Counted from the first letter of the stretch, positions 48,425-57,957 are shown. The stretch is 64,000 nucleotides of DNA from Oceanobacillus manasiensis (GCF_000724085.1 NZ_CCDL010000003.1:310001-374000), one strand, 5' to 3'. Notes: generated by a model from the letters alone, not told the origin. A program made the numbers and translations.

Positions 48425-50064
48425 ATTAGTTGATGCTGTTTTTGTTTAATCTTATGATGCATTAAGCTATGCATTACTCCAATTCCGATTATTATTAGAA
48501 CATATAGTATAGCCGCTGTCATATATATTCCGTTGATAATGTTTAGATTCCATAGTAAAAGTACTATTATCCCAAAAATGCCTAGTTGGATGATAATCCC
48601 AATCAAGCCAATCATCCGTGACTTAAACACTTCCTGTTCATCCGTCCAGTTAAGTTTAGGTTGCAAAAGGTCAAGATACATACCAAGCGCACTACTAAAC
48701 CAGCTAGCTAACAATGCGAGCGGTAACCAAATGAGGAATAGGGTCCATTCCAACTTTATAATAAAAACGAACAAGATTACTGCCAGTAAAATCGTAAATA
48801 GATTGATAATCCAGGCAGTCGCAATTTTACTTAGTAATACTTGCTTAGGATTAAGTGGAAGGAACAAATTGGCATGCCAGGATTTCCCTTCTCTTGATAT
48901 ACCCGAAATAGACGTTGCATTTGTCCCGACGATAAGGAGAGAACCTAAAAACAGAATTAGTAAACCATGCTTTCCAGTAACTCCATCTAAAAGTCCACCT
49001 ATATTTCCACTTGAAGAGTCCATAAACAAAATAATAATAAGGAAGATCGGAGCAAACAAGCTTGAGACAACACATTGAGTCAGAAATGTAGGAGTCCGAA
49101 ATATAATTCTTAGCTCTTTTTTTATATAGGAGAGCCATACAGGGCTAACCTTTGTCTTCTTAGAAAGTCTTGCATCCGAGAAGTTAGATTTATTGGCGGT
49201 CCCCATTCCAAGGACGCCTTTAATATACAATAGTTGTCCTGCCCAAATAAATAAAATAATCGCTCCTGCATGAAGAGCTATACTAGCAAAAAAGGATAAT
49301 ATTCCATTCCATATTGTTATAGCAGTCAATGTCATGGTCCCAAAATAAGCTGGTGGATAGAACGCAGTAATCCAACGCAATAGACCATCCTGTTCCCGGA
49401 TAAATATCGCAGCGTCTTGCATAATTACATCAACATCTGTGTTTAAACGTATAAATACATTAAGTAAAATAATAAGTGCAAAGGAAGATATTCCGGCAAT
49501 TACTTTGGAACGGTCCTTGTTTTTGGCGATATTAACAAATCGCATGATGAACATAAGGAGAATTCCTGCGATAGTAAAAGGGATAATAGGTAACAGTAAA
49601 AAAATCATCATGCCTGCAATGTAAAATAAAATGGATGCAGAACTTACTCCTCCGTATATAAATAATACAGGTAGATAAAATAATGCAGCTGTCCCATATA
49701 AATAAATCATCGGGCCAGCTGATTTTGCTAGTATCAGCTGATATGGCTGTAATGGGAACGGGATAAAGGAATCGATATCTTCTGCAAAATAAAATGCGCT
49801 AAGGATGGTAATAAAGCTAACAAATAGTAATATGATATGGGATGTTAGAAGCAAAATGCCTATAATTAGAGACTCTTGTCCTAAAGGCTCAAGCACATTA
49901 TAAAATGCGGTGAGTGCATTCCTAACAACTGAAATATAGACAAATGCCATAGGAAGTAAAAACAAGAGGGCAATGACTAATAAAGCTGTTTCTGAGTTCT
50001 TTTTTCCCACCCTAGAGTACTGCATTTTCAACATAATTCTAATTAACTTCCATGTTTTATTCAT
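48421..50064 (-). CDS. ABC-2-type transporter permease
   Basis: 547 residues with about 12-14 hydrophobic segments and a basic cytoplasmic N-terminus. It lies directly downstream of, and overlaps by eight bases, an ATPase gene, so the two form a two-component transporter. The sequence resembles large Bacillus permeases partnered with CcmA-like ATPases; the substrate is unknown. An S-[GS]-ISREGKSW motif in the middle is a typical coupling-region segment in such permeases. Confidence 0.85.
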   Translation of the reverse strand: MNKTWKLIRIMLKMQYSRVGKKNSETALLVIALLFLLPMAFVYISVVRNALTAFYNVLEPLGQESLIIGILLLTSHIILLFVSFITILSAFYFAEDIDSFIPFPLQPYQLILAKSAGPMIYLYGTAALFYLPVLFIYGGVSSASILFYIAGMMIFLLLPIIPFTIAGILLMFIMRFVNIAKNKDRSKVIAGISSFALIILLNVFIRLNTDVDVIMQDAAIFIREQDGLLRWITAFYPPAYFGTMTLTAITIWNGILSFFASIALHAGAIILFIWAGQLLYIKGVLGMGTANKSNFSDARLSKKTKVSPVWLSYIKKELRIIFRTPTFLTQCVVSSLFAPIFLIIILFMDSSSGNIGGLLDGVTGKHGLLILFLGSLLIVGTNATSISGISREGKSWHANLFLPLNPKQVLLSKIATAWIINLFTILLAVILFVFIIKLEWTLFLIWLPLALLASWFSSALGMYLDLLQPKLNWTDEQEVFKSRMIGLIGIIIQLGIFGIIVLLLWNLNIINGIYMTAAILYVLIIIGIGVMHSLMHHKIKQKQHQLI

Positions 50065-50782
50065 TGCTAGTCAACTCCAGAAAAACCTGTTCTAAACTTT
50101 GATCGGATTTATACGTTTCTTTCATGTCCTCTAAAGTTCCATAAAATAATAGTTCCCCATTATTGATGATTGCCACTTCGTCGCATAGTTGTTCCACTAC
50201 TTCTAACCCATGACTTGAAAAAAAGACTGTTTTTCCCTTATTTGCATGTTCACGCATCATTTCCTTTAATATGTAGGCAGATTTCGGGTCAAGCCCTGTT
50301 AATGGCTCATCTAAAATCCAGATAGAAGGATCGTGAAGGAGAACACCTGTCACAATAATTTTTTGTCTCATCCCATGAGAGTATGATTGAATATAATCAT
50401 CCAATGAGTTATAAATGGAAAATTGTTTTGTAATGCGTTCAATACGTTCCTGCCTGACTTCTTTTGGGACGTCATAAATGTCAGCGATAAAATTTAAATA
50501 CTCCAATCCCTTTAACCGAAGAAATAGATCTGGTCTATCAGGTACATAGCCAATAATTCTTTTAGCTTCTAAAGGTTTCTTCTCAATGTCATTTCCGTCC
50601 AATGTGATGACACCTTCATCAATAGGAAGGACTCCGGTCATCATTTTGATAGTAGTAGACTTTCCAGCGCCATTAGGTCCGAGAAAGCCAACTATTTTCC
50701 CGTCTGGAATGGTGAGGTTTAAGCGATTAATCACTTTTCTCTGCCCAGAATAATGTTTGCTCACTTCCTTTATTTCAATCAT
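50057..50782 (-). CDS. ABC transporter ATP-binding protein
   Basis: 241 residues, CcmA-like ATPase. Walker A GPNGAGKSTT, Q/H-loop region GYVPDRPDLFL, signature YSHGMRQKI (LSGGQ variant), Walker B WILDEPLTGLDP. The ATG at 50782 is used because GAGGG lies just before it; the ATG at 50794 has no ribosome site. Partner of the permease. Confidence 0.92.
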   Translation of the reverse strand: MIEIKEVSKHYSGQRKVINRLNLTIPDGKIVGFLGPNGAGKSTTIKMMTGVLPIDEGVITLDGNDIEKKPLEAKRIIGYVPDRPDLFLRLKGLEYLNFIADIYDVPKEVRQERIERITKQFSIYNSLDDYIQSYSHGMRQKIIVTGVLLHDPSIWILDEPLTGLDPKSAYILKEMMREHANKGKTVFFSSHGLEVVEQLCDEVAIINNGELLFYGTLEDMKETYKSDQSLEQVFLELTSNE

Positions 50783-50920
50783 GATTTCCCTCATTTCTAT
50801 TTGCTTTTATGAATATTGTAATGTATGGTACACTTTATGATGGTATCTAACAATAAACATTTACGAATAGTTTAACATATTTAATAAGGTAGTTTGTGGA
50901 AGAAGAAAGGAAGATTCGAG

Positions 50921-51685
50921 TTGATTACAAGAAAAAGTGCACGTGAAATTGAGAAAATGCGAGCTGCTGGAGATATTTTAGTTCAATGTCATAAAGAAAT
51001 AGCTAAAATGGTAAAACCAGGCATAAATACGATGGAAATCGATGCGTTTGCCGAAAAATTTATGCGTGATCATGGTGCAGTTCCTGAACAAAAAGGGTAC
51101 AACGGCTACGCTTATGCTACTTGTGCATCTATTAATGATGAAATTTGTCATGGTTTTCCTCGTGATGAGAAATTAAAAGATGGAGATATCGTCACTATTG
51201 ATATGGTTGTTAATCTTGATGGTGGATTAGCAGATTCAGCTTGGACTTATGCGGTTGGAAACGTTGATGAAAAGGGTCAACATCTAATGGATGTTACAAA
51301 GAAATCATTATATAAAGGAATTGAGCAGGCTCAGCTTGGAAGTCGCATTGGAGATATTGGGCACGCGATTCAGACATATGCCGAGGCAGAAGGTTTTTCA
51401 GTTGTTCGTGATTTTACGGGACATGGAATTGGCCCAACCTTACATGAAGAGCCACATATACCGCACTTTGGTTTACCGAATAAAGGGTTACGTTTAAAAG
51501 AGGGCATGGTTATCACCATTGAGCCGATGATTAACGAAGGTAGCTGGCACAGTCAAATGGATTCGAATAAATGGACGGCCCGAACCGTTGACCAAGGGCG
51601 TTCAGCACAGTATGAACATACCATCGTGATTACCAAGGATGGCCCCGTACTGCTTACAGATCAAGGGGAAGAAAGAAACGTCTAA
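50921..51685 (+). CDS. map: Methionine aminopeptidase, type I
   Basis: 254 residues. Metal ligands: Asp in TIDMVVNLDGGLADSAWT (two), His in DFTGHGIGPTLHEEP, Glu in TIEPMINEG and a final Glu in YEHTIVITKDGP. Removes the initiator Met. Start TTG 50921 with GAAAGGAAG upstream; ATG at 50894 is out of reach of a ribosome site. It is a free-standing gene rather than in the ribosomal cluster, so probably a second map (yflG-like) paralogue. Confidence 0.94.
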   Translation: MITRKSAREIEKMRAAGDILVQCHKEIAKMVKPGINTMEIDAFAEKFMRDHGAVPEQKGYNGYAYATCASINDEICHGFPRDEKLKDGDIVTIDMVVNLDGGLADSAWTYAVGNVDEKGQHLMDVTKKSLYKGIEQAQLGSRIGDIGHAIQTYAEAEGFSVVRDFTGHGIGPTLHEEPHIPHFGLPNKGLRLKEGMVITIEPMINEGSWHSQMDSNKWTARTVDQGRSAQYEHTIVITKDGPVLLTDQGEERNV

Positions 51686-51702
51686 CGATTGGCGGGATAG
51701 CA

Positions 51703-52464
51703 ATGCGTATTGTTTCCATTTGTCCGAGTAATACAGAAATTCTAGAATATCTAGGAAAAGTTCATTTGCTTGTAGGTGTGGATGATTTCACTGACTGGCC
51801 ACTTTCAGTCAGAGAATTGCCTAAGGTGGGACCTGATCTATCAATTGATATGGACGAGGTAGCAGCCCTAAAGCCAGACCTTGTGCTCGCTTCCCTTAGT
51901 GTACCAGGAATGGAAAAGAATATAGAAGCACTCGAAAAACTTCAGTTGCCTTATATTATTCTTAATCCTAATTCTCTTCAGGAGATTGCGGAAGATATTG
52001 AAACAGTGGGGCGGGCTATTGGTGAAAGTCAGCTTGGTATGACCAGAAAGGCAACTTTTCTTGCTGAAATAAGACAATTTAGGCAAAGAAAAACGAAATC
52101 CAGTCAACCTACCCTCTATTGGGAATGGTGGCCAAAACCCGTATTTACTCCTGGTGCTGTTAATTGGCTAACTGAAATAAGTGAGCTAGCTGGGGCAACA
52201 AATATTTATGCTACAGAACAGGTCGCAAGTTTCCAGACAGATTGGGAAGACGTTAAGACTAGAAATCCAGATCACATTTGCATGGTTTGGGTGGGAATAA
52301 AAGAAGAAAAGATGAGACCTGAGCTAGTCATGAAAAGACCTGGATGGGATAAAATGCGAGCAGTACAAAATGGCAATGTTCATGTGTTAGAAGAATCGCT
52401 ATTTTGCAGGCCTTCACCACGTTTACTGGAAGGTTTAAGAAAGCTTATTAGACATATAAATTAA
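51703..52464 (+). CDS. BtuF/FhuD-like substrate-binding fold protein without signal peptide
   Basis: 253 residues of the periplasmic-binding helical-backbone fold (IVSICPSNTEILEYLG, DEVAALKPDLVLAS, PLYWEWWPKPVFTPG). It lacks a signal peptide and lipobox, so it is predicted cytosolic. Similar proteins are annotated cobalamin-binding, but ligand and role are unproven. 17 bases after map, likely co-transcribed. Confidence 0.85.
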   Translation: MRIVSICPSNTEILEYLGKVHLLVGVDDFTDWPLSVRELPKVGPDLSIDMDEVAALKPDLVLASLSVPGMEKNIEALEKLQLPYIILNPNSLQEIAEDIETVGRAIGESQLGMTRKATFLAEIRQFRQRKTKSSQPTLYWEWWPKPVFTPGAVNWLTEISELAGATNIYATEQVASFQTDWEDVKTRNPDHICMVWVGIKEEKMRPELVMKRPGWDKMRAVQNGNVHVLEESLFCRPSPRLLEGLRKLIRHIN

Positions 52465-52510
52465 ACAAGGGCTAAAACGAGGTATAGAATCCGTTTTAGC
52501 CCTTGTTTTT
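52464..52510. terminator. Bidirectional terminator
   Basis: AACAAGGGCTAAAACG / CGTTTTAGCCCTTGTT with T5, between convergent genes. Confidence 0.93.
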
Positions 52511-53870
52511 AGCTTACTCTTTTACCCCCAAAGATCATAGTTATGATTGGGCTTGCCAGACAGAAAAATGCGAAAGGCAAGTAGGTTAATACAGGGACTC
52601 CTAGTACGTCTGCGATGAAGACCCCACAAACACTCCATGGTACTAATGGATTAATTACCGTTCCCGCGTCCTCTAAAGTGCGCGATAGGGCTTTTCTTGG
52701 AAGTCCTACCTTTTCATAGAGGCTTTTAAATGTTTCACCAGTCAGCATAACGGATAAATATTGCTCTCCGACAAATACATTAACACCAATTGCAGTTGCA
52801 GCTGTTGAAATAATGATGGATCTAACTCGTTGGAGCTTTTCCTGTAGTGCTGATAGGATACTAGGTATAATTCCTGTCACAAACAACAAACCACCAAAGC
52901 CAAGAGCTAAAATAACGAGAGAAATGGTGAATAACATGCTGTTAATACCGCCCTTTGTAAGCAGCTCATTCACTGGATCAAAATTTGTGGAGGCAGTATA
53001 GCCATTAAACCATATCCCCCATATGGAACCCCAAGGAATTTGATGCACAAAGCCGGCAATAAGCGTGGCAGTTATGCTGCTGATCCCTAAAGATAGAAAT
53101 GCAGGTATTTTTAATATAGTACAAAGTACAATGACAACAAGTGGCAGCCAAGAAAGCCAATGAATCAATCCAGTGTTTTGAAGTGCGTTTTGATAGTCTG
53201 CAGCACTTTGTAAGGAAATTGAGTCATTAGGCGACAATATGGCAAACAAGATGAATGCGATAATCGATGCTGGAATTGTCGTTAAACTTATATGTTTTAT
53301 GTGATCAAACAAATCTACACCTACAATGGTTGATGCAAGATTGGTTGTATCAGAAAGGGGTGACATTTTATCCCCAAAGAATGCTCCTGAAACAATTGCT
53401 CCAGCGGTGATGGCTAGTGATGTATCCATTGCACTAGCCATACCTATAAATGCAACTCCGATTGTTGCGGTCGTTGTTAAAGAACTTCCTAAAGAAACTC
53501 CGATAATTGCAGTAACAGCGAACACGATAGCATAAAACCATGTTCCACCTATAAATTGGAAACCGGTGTTAATCAGGGCAGGTATAGTTCCACTAATGAT
53601 CCAGCTGCTTATGAGAATACCGATAAGTAAAAATAAAAAGACAGCACCCATTCCTGTACGGGCACCTTCCACCATTCCCTCTTGAATATCTGAAAAGCTG
53701 ATTCTTTTCATCAGCCCGTATGCTATAAGCAAGAATATTCCAAGCAGAATAGGAATGTGTGGAGGGCTTTCTAATTCAATAATAAAAAAACTAATAAGCG
53801 ATATAAGAGCAATGAAAAAAAGAATGGATTCTATTAATGCCGGCTGATGCTTTGGTTTAATTGGAAACAT
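52509..53870 (-). CDS. nhaC: NhaC-family antiporter under a tyrosine T-box; possible tyrosine transporter
   Basis: 453 residues, about 11-12 helices. NhaC family (Na+/H+ antiporter family 2): SGAFFGDKMSPLSDTTNLAST is a family hallmark. The ATG at 53870 follows AGGAGG; a frame to 53975 is rejected. The gene is preceded by a T-box riboswitch with UAC specifier, so its expression rises when tRNA-Tyr is uncharged. NhaC-like proteins under Tyr T-boxes have been proposed as tyrosine carriers. Sodium/proton exchange alone would not need such control. Substrate not proven. Confidence 0.85.
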   Translation of the reverse strand: MFPIKPKHQPALIESILFFIALISLISFFIIELESPPHIPILLGIFLLIAYGLMKRISFSDIQEGMVEGARTGMGAVFLFLLIGILISSWIISGTIPALINTGFQFIGGTWFYAIVFAVTAIIGVSLGSSLTTTATIGVAFIGMASAMDTSLAITAGAIVSGAFFGDKMSPLSDTTNLASTIVGVDLFDHIKHISLTTIPASIIAFILFAILSPNDSISLQSAADYQNALQNTGLIHWLSWLPLVVIVLCTILKIPAFLSLGISSITATLIAGFVHQIPWGSIWGIWFNGYTASTNFDPVNELLTKGGINSMLFTISLVILALGFGGLLFVTGIIPSILSALQEKLQRVRSIIISTAATAIGVNVFVGEQYLSVMLTGETFKSLYEKVGLPRKALSRTLEDAGTVINPLVPWSVCGVFIADVLGVPVLTYLPFAFFCLASPIITMIFGGKRVS

Positions 53871-54010
53871 TGTGAAACCTCCTTGATATGTGTTGTTTAC
53901 GTTGCTGGGAATCAGGCATTGCTGATAATGGTGGAACAATTGGGATGGAGAGGGCACCACGTTACTGTGCACCATTTTCTTGTATTTAAGCAGTATATAT
54001 CATTAAAATA

Positions 54011-54241
54011 CAAAAAAAGCTTCGCCCCATATAAGGGACGAAGCTTTACTCCGCGTTACCACCCTGATTGCCAACACGCATGTGCCAGCCTCTCAATTTA
54101 ACTATCCGCTTTTGATGAATGTGTAATTTAATCTTTTCCTGCCGGGACTTTCAGCTAACGCCCCGTCTCTTCTTGCTGCCCAAAAAAGATCTACTTCGCA
54201 TTCCAGATATGATATTCTCTTTTCTACTTTATAGATTACAA
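54011..54241 (-). ncRNA. Tyrosine-specific T-box riboswitch
   Basis: Read on the minus strand: stem I runs from about 54213 with bottom helix GAATG/CATTC, a specifier loop with AGTA on the 5' side and specifier UAC (54125-54123) on the 3' side followed by A, and an apical GACGGGGC...GTCCC region. Stem III is GAGGCTGGCACATGCGTGTTGGC. The T-box sequence AGGGTGGTAACGCGGAG is at 54065-54049, with tRNA-binding bulge UGGU, complementary to ACCA of tRNA-Tyr. The terminator AAGCTTCGTCCC...GGGGCGAAGCTT with T7 ends near 54011. It controls the NhaC-family gene at 53870. Confidence 0.93.
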
Positions 54242-54243
54242 CG

Positions 54244-54273
54244 ACTATACATGGTGTAATAATCATTTGTCAA
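54244..54273 (-). promoter_or_regulatory. Sigma-A promoter of the T-box leader
   Basis: Minus strand TTGACA (54273-54268), 18-base spacer, TATAGT (54249-54244). Confidence 0.8.
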
Positions 54274-54350
54274 TACGAAATTAAATCCTTTCTTAAAAGA
54301 AAATTATCCGCTATAATAATTAGAATTATGAATCAAAGGAGGCAAGGAAT

Positions 54351-55082
54351 GTGGCAACAGATGTTGTAAGCAATGCTGAACAAAAAACTGCAAAAGAAAT
54401 GATACATAAAGGAATAGCTGCAGGTTTTCCAATTATGCTTGGATACTTACCAATTGCTCTCACATACGGTGTTCTTGCCAAGCAAGCAGGGATGAGTTTA
54501 ATAGATCTGACATTAATGAGTGTCATGGTGTTCGCTGGTGCGAGTCAATTTATGGGAGTAAACATGATTGCGGTTGGTGCAGGAGCTTTAGAAATTATAA
54601 TTGCCACGTTTGTATTAAATTTTCGTCATTTTGTAATGAGCTTATCTTTTATGAATAGATTGCGAGGTGTTAAATTAAGGTGGAAATTTCCACTATCCTT
54701 AGGCCTGACAGATGAAACTTTTGCGGTTTCAGCGCTTCATTCAGAAGAGGCTAAGCAAGAAAGGGGTCCATTATTTTATTTAGCGCTGATTTTAACAGCA
54801 TACTTTTCCTGGATTGCTGGTTCATTTCTTGGTGGAGTGCTTGGAGAGGTCATCCCAGCCCAATTAAGTCAGAGCATGGGGATAGCCCTATATGCCATGT
54901 TTATCGGCTTGTTAATTCCATCGGTTAAGAAGGAATGGAAATTAGCGATCATTGCTGTCATTGCCATGTTAATAAATGCGCTTTGTACTGAATGGGGAAT
55001 GAGTTCAGGATGGGCTATTGTACTTGGAACGATTATTGGCGGCATGAGTGGAATATTTCTAATGAGGGAGGAGGAAGCGTGA
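54351..55082 (+). CDS. azlC: Branched-chain amino-acid exporter subunit AzlC
   Basis: 243 residues. GIAAGFPIMLGYLPIALTYG and VFAGASQFMGVNMIA are AzlC signatures, with about five helices. It forms an exporter of branched-chain amino acids with AzlD. Starts at GTG 54351 with AAAGGAGG upstream. Divergent from the T-box; its stop overlaps the azlD start (TGATG). Confidence 0.93.
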   Translation: MATDVVSNAEQKTAKEMIHKGIAAGFPIMLGYLPIALTYGVLAKQAGMSLIDLTLMSVMVFAGASQFMGVNMIAVGAGALEIIIATFVLNFRHFVMSLSFMNRLRGVKLRWKFPLSLGLTDETFAVSALHSEEAKQERGPLFYLALILTAYFSWIAGSFLGGVLGEVIPAQLSQSMGIALYAMFIGLLIPSVKKEWKLAIIAVIAMLINALCTEWGMSSGWAIVLGTIIGGMSGIFLMREEEA

Positions 55083-55372
55083 TGGTCTTAATACTACTTG
55101 GTATGGCTCTTGTCACAATGGTTCCAAGGGTTATCCCAGCTTTTATTGTGGATAAATTGCAGTTTCGTGATTGGGTTAACCGTTGGCTAAACGCCATTCC
55201 CTACGCAGCGCTTGGTGCACTCATTTTTCCAGGCATTATGACAGTTAAGCCAGATCAACCACATATTGGTCTGATTGGAGGAATCGTGGCAATTGGGTTG
55301 GCATATATCGGCTTAAACGTTATCTTAGTTGTATTTGGAGCCATTGCTACAGTCTTTTTGTTAACAATCTAA
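55082..55372 (+). CDS. azlD: Branched-chain amino-acid exporter subunit AzlD
   Basis: 96 residues, three to four helices: MVLILLGMALVTMVPRVIPAFIVDKL ... PYAALGALIFPGI. ATG 55082 overlaps the azlC stop by one base and has GGAGGAGG upstream; frames from 54992 would run inside azlC. Confidence 0.92.
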   Translation: MVLILLGMALVTMVPRVIPAFIVDKLQFRDWVNRWLNAIPYAALGALIFPGIMTVKPDQPHIGLIGGIVAIGLAYIGLNVILVVFGAIATVFLLTI

Positions 55373-55411
55373 TTCATATCATTAGATGTTGTAAACTTCT
55401 TCCCTTTATAA

Positions 55412-55442
55412 CATATTGAGCCTAGTAAAATGGCTCAATATG
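55412..55442. terminator. Hairpin between azlD and CDF transporter
   Basis: Perfect 11-bp arms CATATTGAGCC (55412-55422) / GGCTCAATATG (55432-55442), covering the last codons of the convergent gene. No strong T run, so weak evidence as terminator. Confidence 0.5.
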
Positions 55443-56288
55443 GATGTGAGCATTTCGAATATTATGCTCATCATAGAGGTGCTGTTCAATTCTTACCGTA
55501 ATGTCGTGGCTTTCTTTTACGTTTAAATGGGTATCGACTAGAATCGTTATATCGATAAATTGCTCATTACCAAGAACTCTCCCTTTAACATTCTTGACTG
55601 CTTTAACATCCGGTTCTTTTTCTACACTTGATCGGATTTTTTTTATTTTTTCCTTATCAAATCCATCTGTAAGTGTGTGTGTAGCATCTTTAAAAATTTT
55701 CCATGCCGTTTTACAAATAATTAATCCAACTAGTAACCCCGCAAGTGGATCAAGCCAAAATAGACCAAACTGTGCTCCAATAATCCCAACAAAGGCTCCA
55801 ATACTGACTAAGGCATCTGAACGATTGTCCTGGGCAGCTGCATAGAGTGCGCTACTATTTATCTTTTTGGCCAGTTTGACATTATAAAGATAGACTAGAA
55901 GCATGATGACTGCTGCCCCAAGGGCTGTCCATGCTGTGATCATATCTGGCTTTATTGATTCCCCCTCAAAAACCTTTTGAATGGTACTAAAAATAACCTG
56001 AACTCCTACGAACATCATGATGAAAGCAGCAAAAAGTGATGCAATAGTTTCTGCACGGAAATGGCCATAATGGTGATTATCATCAGGTGGTTTACGAGAT
56101 ATTTTTAATCCGATTAGTACAGCTACTGATGCAATAACATCTGTTGAGTTATTCAACCCGTCTGCTTGAAGTGCATCTGAGTTCCCTGTATATCCGATTA
56201 TTAGCTTAGTTGCTGCTAAAAAGATATAGGCAAAGATGCTAAGCCAAGCTCCTCTTTCTCCGCGTTTTAAGTTATCTGAATGGTTCAT
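55422..56288 (-). CDS. Cation diffusion facilitator (CDF) transporter
   Basis: 288 residues. Helix 2 carries ALQADGLNNSTDVIAS with metal Asp/Asn, helix 5 NRSDALVSIGAFVG; HYGHFRAETIASLFAA and a C-terminal cytosolic dimer domain (VRIEQHLYDEHNIRNAHIHIEPF). Exports Zn2+, Mn2+ or Co2+ by proton exchange; metal unknown. The ATG at 56288 has GGAGG upstream; the 61 extra codons to 56471 are spurious. Confidence 0.92.
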   Translation of the reverse strand: MNHSDNLKRGERGAWLSIFAYIFLAATKLIIGYTGNSDALQADGLNNSTDVIASVAVLIGLKISRKPPDDNHHYGHFRAETIASLFAAFIMMFVGVQVIFSTIQKVFEGESIKPDMITAWTALGAAVIMLLVYLYNVKLAKKINSSALYAAAQDNRSDALVSIGAFVGIIGAQFGLFWLDPLAGLLVGLIICKTAWKIFKDATHTLTDGFDKEKIKKIRSSVEKEPDVKAVKNVKGRVLGNEQFIDITILVDTHLNVKESHDITVRIEQHLYDEHNIRNAHIHIEPFY

Positions 56289-56536
56289 TGAATAGCCTCC
56301 GTTGATGGTTCTTTCGCTCGTACATAGTCTAACAAACCATTTAATGGTGGGTCTAGAGAAACATTGAAGCATGAAGGTATATGTATTGGCAGCAGGGAAG
56401 GAAGTTTGCCAAAGTAAAAAGAAAGTCCTCAATCTACTTTTACCCAAATAGAAAAAAATTATGTTTTTCACAAATTATAGTTGAAATTATTCTAAAAATT
56501 TAGGATAATAGAAAAAAGGAACAAGGGGGCTATTCC

Positions 56537-56770
56537 ATGAAAAAGGAAAAGCTAATCTACAAGTATAAACGATATGAGGGAAGCGTAACTTCAGCCAAAA
56601 AAGAGATACCATTTGAGTTTAGACTATCATCCCGAATGATCCTTGACGAAATTTGTTTTCAGTACAATAAACAAAGAATAGAAGCGTCGATTAATCAAGC
56701 AATTGCAAGTGGAAATAAAGAGCAGTTTATGCAAAGCAGTGAGGCATTTAAACAATTTATTTGGGAATAA
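56537..56770 (+). CDS. IDEAL-domain small protein
   Basis: 77 residues. The C-terminal half (LDEICFQYNKQRIEASINQAIASGNKEQFMQSSEAFKQF) matches the IDEAL domain, except the eponymous motif itself reads INQAI. IDEAL proteins appear in Bacillaceae phage-like and competence-related contexts; roles mostly unknown. A GGGGGC region precedes the ATG. Confidence 0.75.
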   Translation: MKKEKLIYKYKRYEGSVTSAKKEIPFEFRLSSRMILDEICFQYNKQRIEASINQAIASGNKEQFMQSSEAFKQFIWE

Positions 56771-56831
56771 AGTTATGGACAAAGTAGGGGCTAGTTAGAG
56801 TAACAAAGGGGTAAATATATAATATAAGGAG

Positions 56832-56882
56832 GAGCCGGACGGACATTCCAAAAAATGGAATTATTTCGTTCGGCTTCTTTAA
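56832..56882 (+). terminator. Terminator after the IDEAL gene
   Basis: AGCCGGACG (56833-56841) / CGTTCGGCT (56867-56875), enclosing ATTCC/GGAAT, then a T-rich run. Confidence 0.75.
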
Positions 56883-56946
56883 GTACTTTTTTTATCTATC
56901 CTCCCATTTAAAGTGTGCGATGGGGGATCAAGCATTCTAAGTGAGG

Positions 56947-57020
56947 GATTAACTTCCAGTAAAGGCCCGCTTCGTTTAACTAAAAATTGGAGGGAGAGGT
57001 AAGGAAACCCCCACCAATCA
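56947..57020 (+). repeat. Dispersed palindromic intergenic repeat, copy R4
   Basis: CTTCCAGTAAAGGCCCGCTTCGTTTAACTAA leads to stem ATTGGaGGG (56986-56994) / CCCCCACCAAT (57008-57018). The stem bases differ from R3 but keep pairing. On the minus strand the stem is followed by TTTTTAG, so it could end the gene at 57046. Confidence 0.6.
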
Positions 57021-57045
57021 TACTAATAGGTAATGACTCCCAATT

Positions 57046-57957
57046 TTAGACGATTGGATCACTGTATTTATTTTCTAATTTTAGTTCCAAAGGAAGACCC
57101 GTGTCATAAGAAATGTTGGCAATTTTCCTTTCAAGTTCTATCGCTTTACGAGTCTCTTGATGCCAAAAGTGGAGTACCTCTGTTGAAATATCGACTGCTT
57201 CCTTTAATCCCTTGTTATATAACGTTAGAAAGCTGTCATTACTCGGCTCTTTTGTAGCAGGATGACACCAATTGGTGTTACGGAGATTTAAATAATCCGT
57301 ATTATTACTAATTGGCTGATGAGAATATGAAGAAATAAGGGAACTGAATAATTTATTTTTCCAGCTAAAGGGATCTGAAAGCAATTTTAACGCAAGGCGC
57401 ATGTCTTTATAAGCAGTTTCAATAAACTTGGGTTGTTGATCGGCAAGCTCAGGATAATGCTTTTCGATAGCAGTATGTAGAAGGTCGCTAATTTCAGTTT
57501 TTAGAGTCTTTCCAACATCGATTTCTCGATGGACTTGTTTTTTCCATGATTTTTGGTTACGAAGCTTTTCCATCATCATTGTATCAATTTGGATCTCAAG
57601 CAACTGATGCTTACTTCCCTCATAACCGGCTCTATAATGAATATAGGGATGAGTATTTCGGTCAAGGATGTGGTGTGTCACGAAACCGAATACGTAGGCG
57701 CGTAATACTTCACTACCGTATTTTGCATCTTTAATAAGGTCCATTAGAAACGGACCACAATTCCTAGTATGTAATGCCATCCCCACTTCATGTACTGGTT
57801 CGTCTTTGATCCATGGCCAAAAATTATAATAGAAAAAGGGATCAGGCCCCTGCGCACCCAGCTTTATATATTCTTTATGTGTTAAAAAAGTTATCGGCTC
57901 TTCCATTGTGTCTACAACTTGTTCACAAAAAAGTATATGTGTCCAAATGTTTGGCAT
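57046..57957 (-). CDS. Zinc-dependent phospholipase C-like protein
   Basis: 303 residues. PF00882-type fold: TRNCGPFLMDLI, FGFVTHHILDRNTHPYIHYRAG with the zinc ligands His, His and Asp, and HQLLEIQIDTMMM (His, Glu, Asp). Unlike secreted PLCs, it has no signal peptide, so it is cytosolic and its substrate is unknown. AGGAGG precedes the ATG. Divergent from fumC. Confidence 0.85.
   Translation of the reverse strand: MPNIWTHILFCEQVVDTMEEPITFLTHKEYIKLGAQGPDPFFYYNFWPWIKDEPVHEVGMALHTRNCGPFLMDLIKDAKYGSEVLRAYVFGFVTHHILDRNTHPYIHYRAGYEGSKHQLLEIQIDTMMMEKLRNQKSWKKQVHREIDVGKTLKTEISDLLHTAIEKHYPELADQQPKFIETAYKDMRLALKLLSDPFSWKNKLFSSLISSYSHQPISNNTDYLNLRNTNWCHPATKEPSNDSFLTLYNKGLKEAVDISTEVLHFWHQETRKAIELERKIANISYDTGLPLELKLENKYSDPIV

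Noticed and set aside
53847-54101. 84-codon plus-strand ORF over the T-box leader
   Set aside because: Antisense to a well-formed riboswitch and lacking a ribosome site.
56289-56471. 61-residue extension of the CDF transporter
   Set aside because: No similarity expected; ribosome site is at the ATG 56288.
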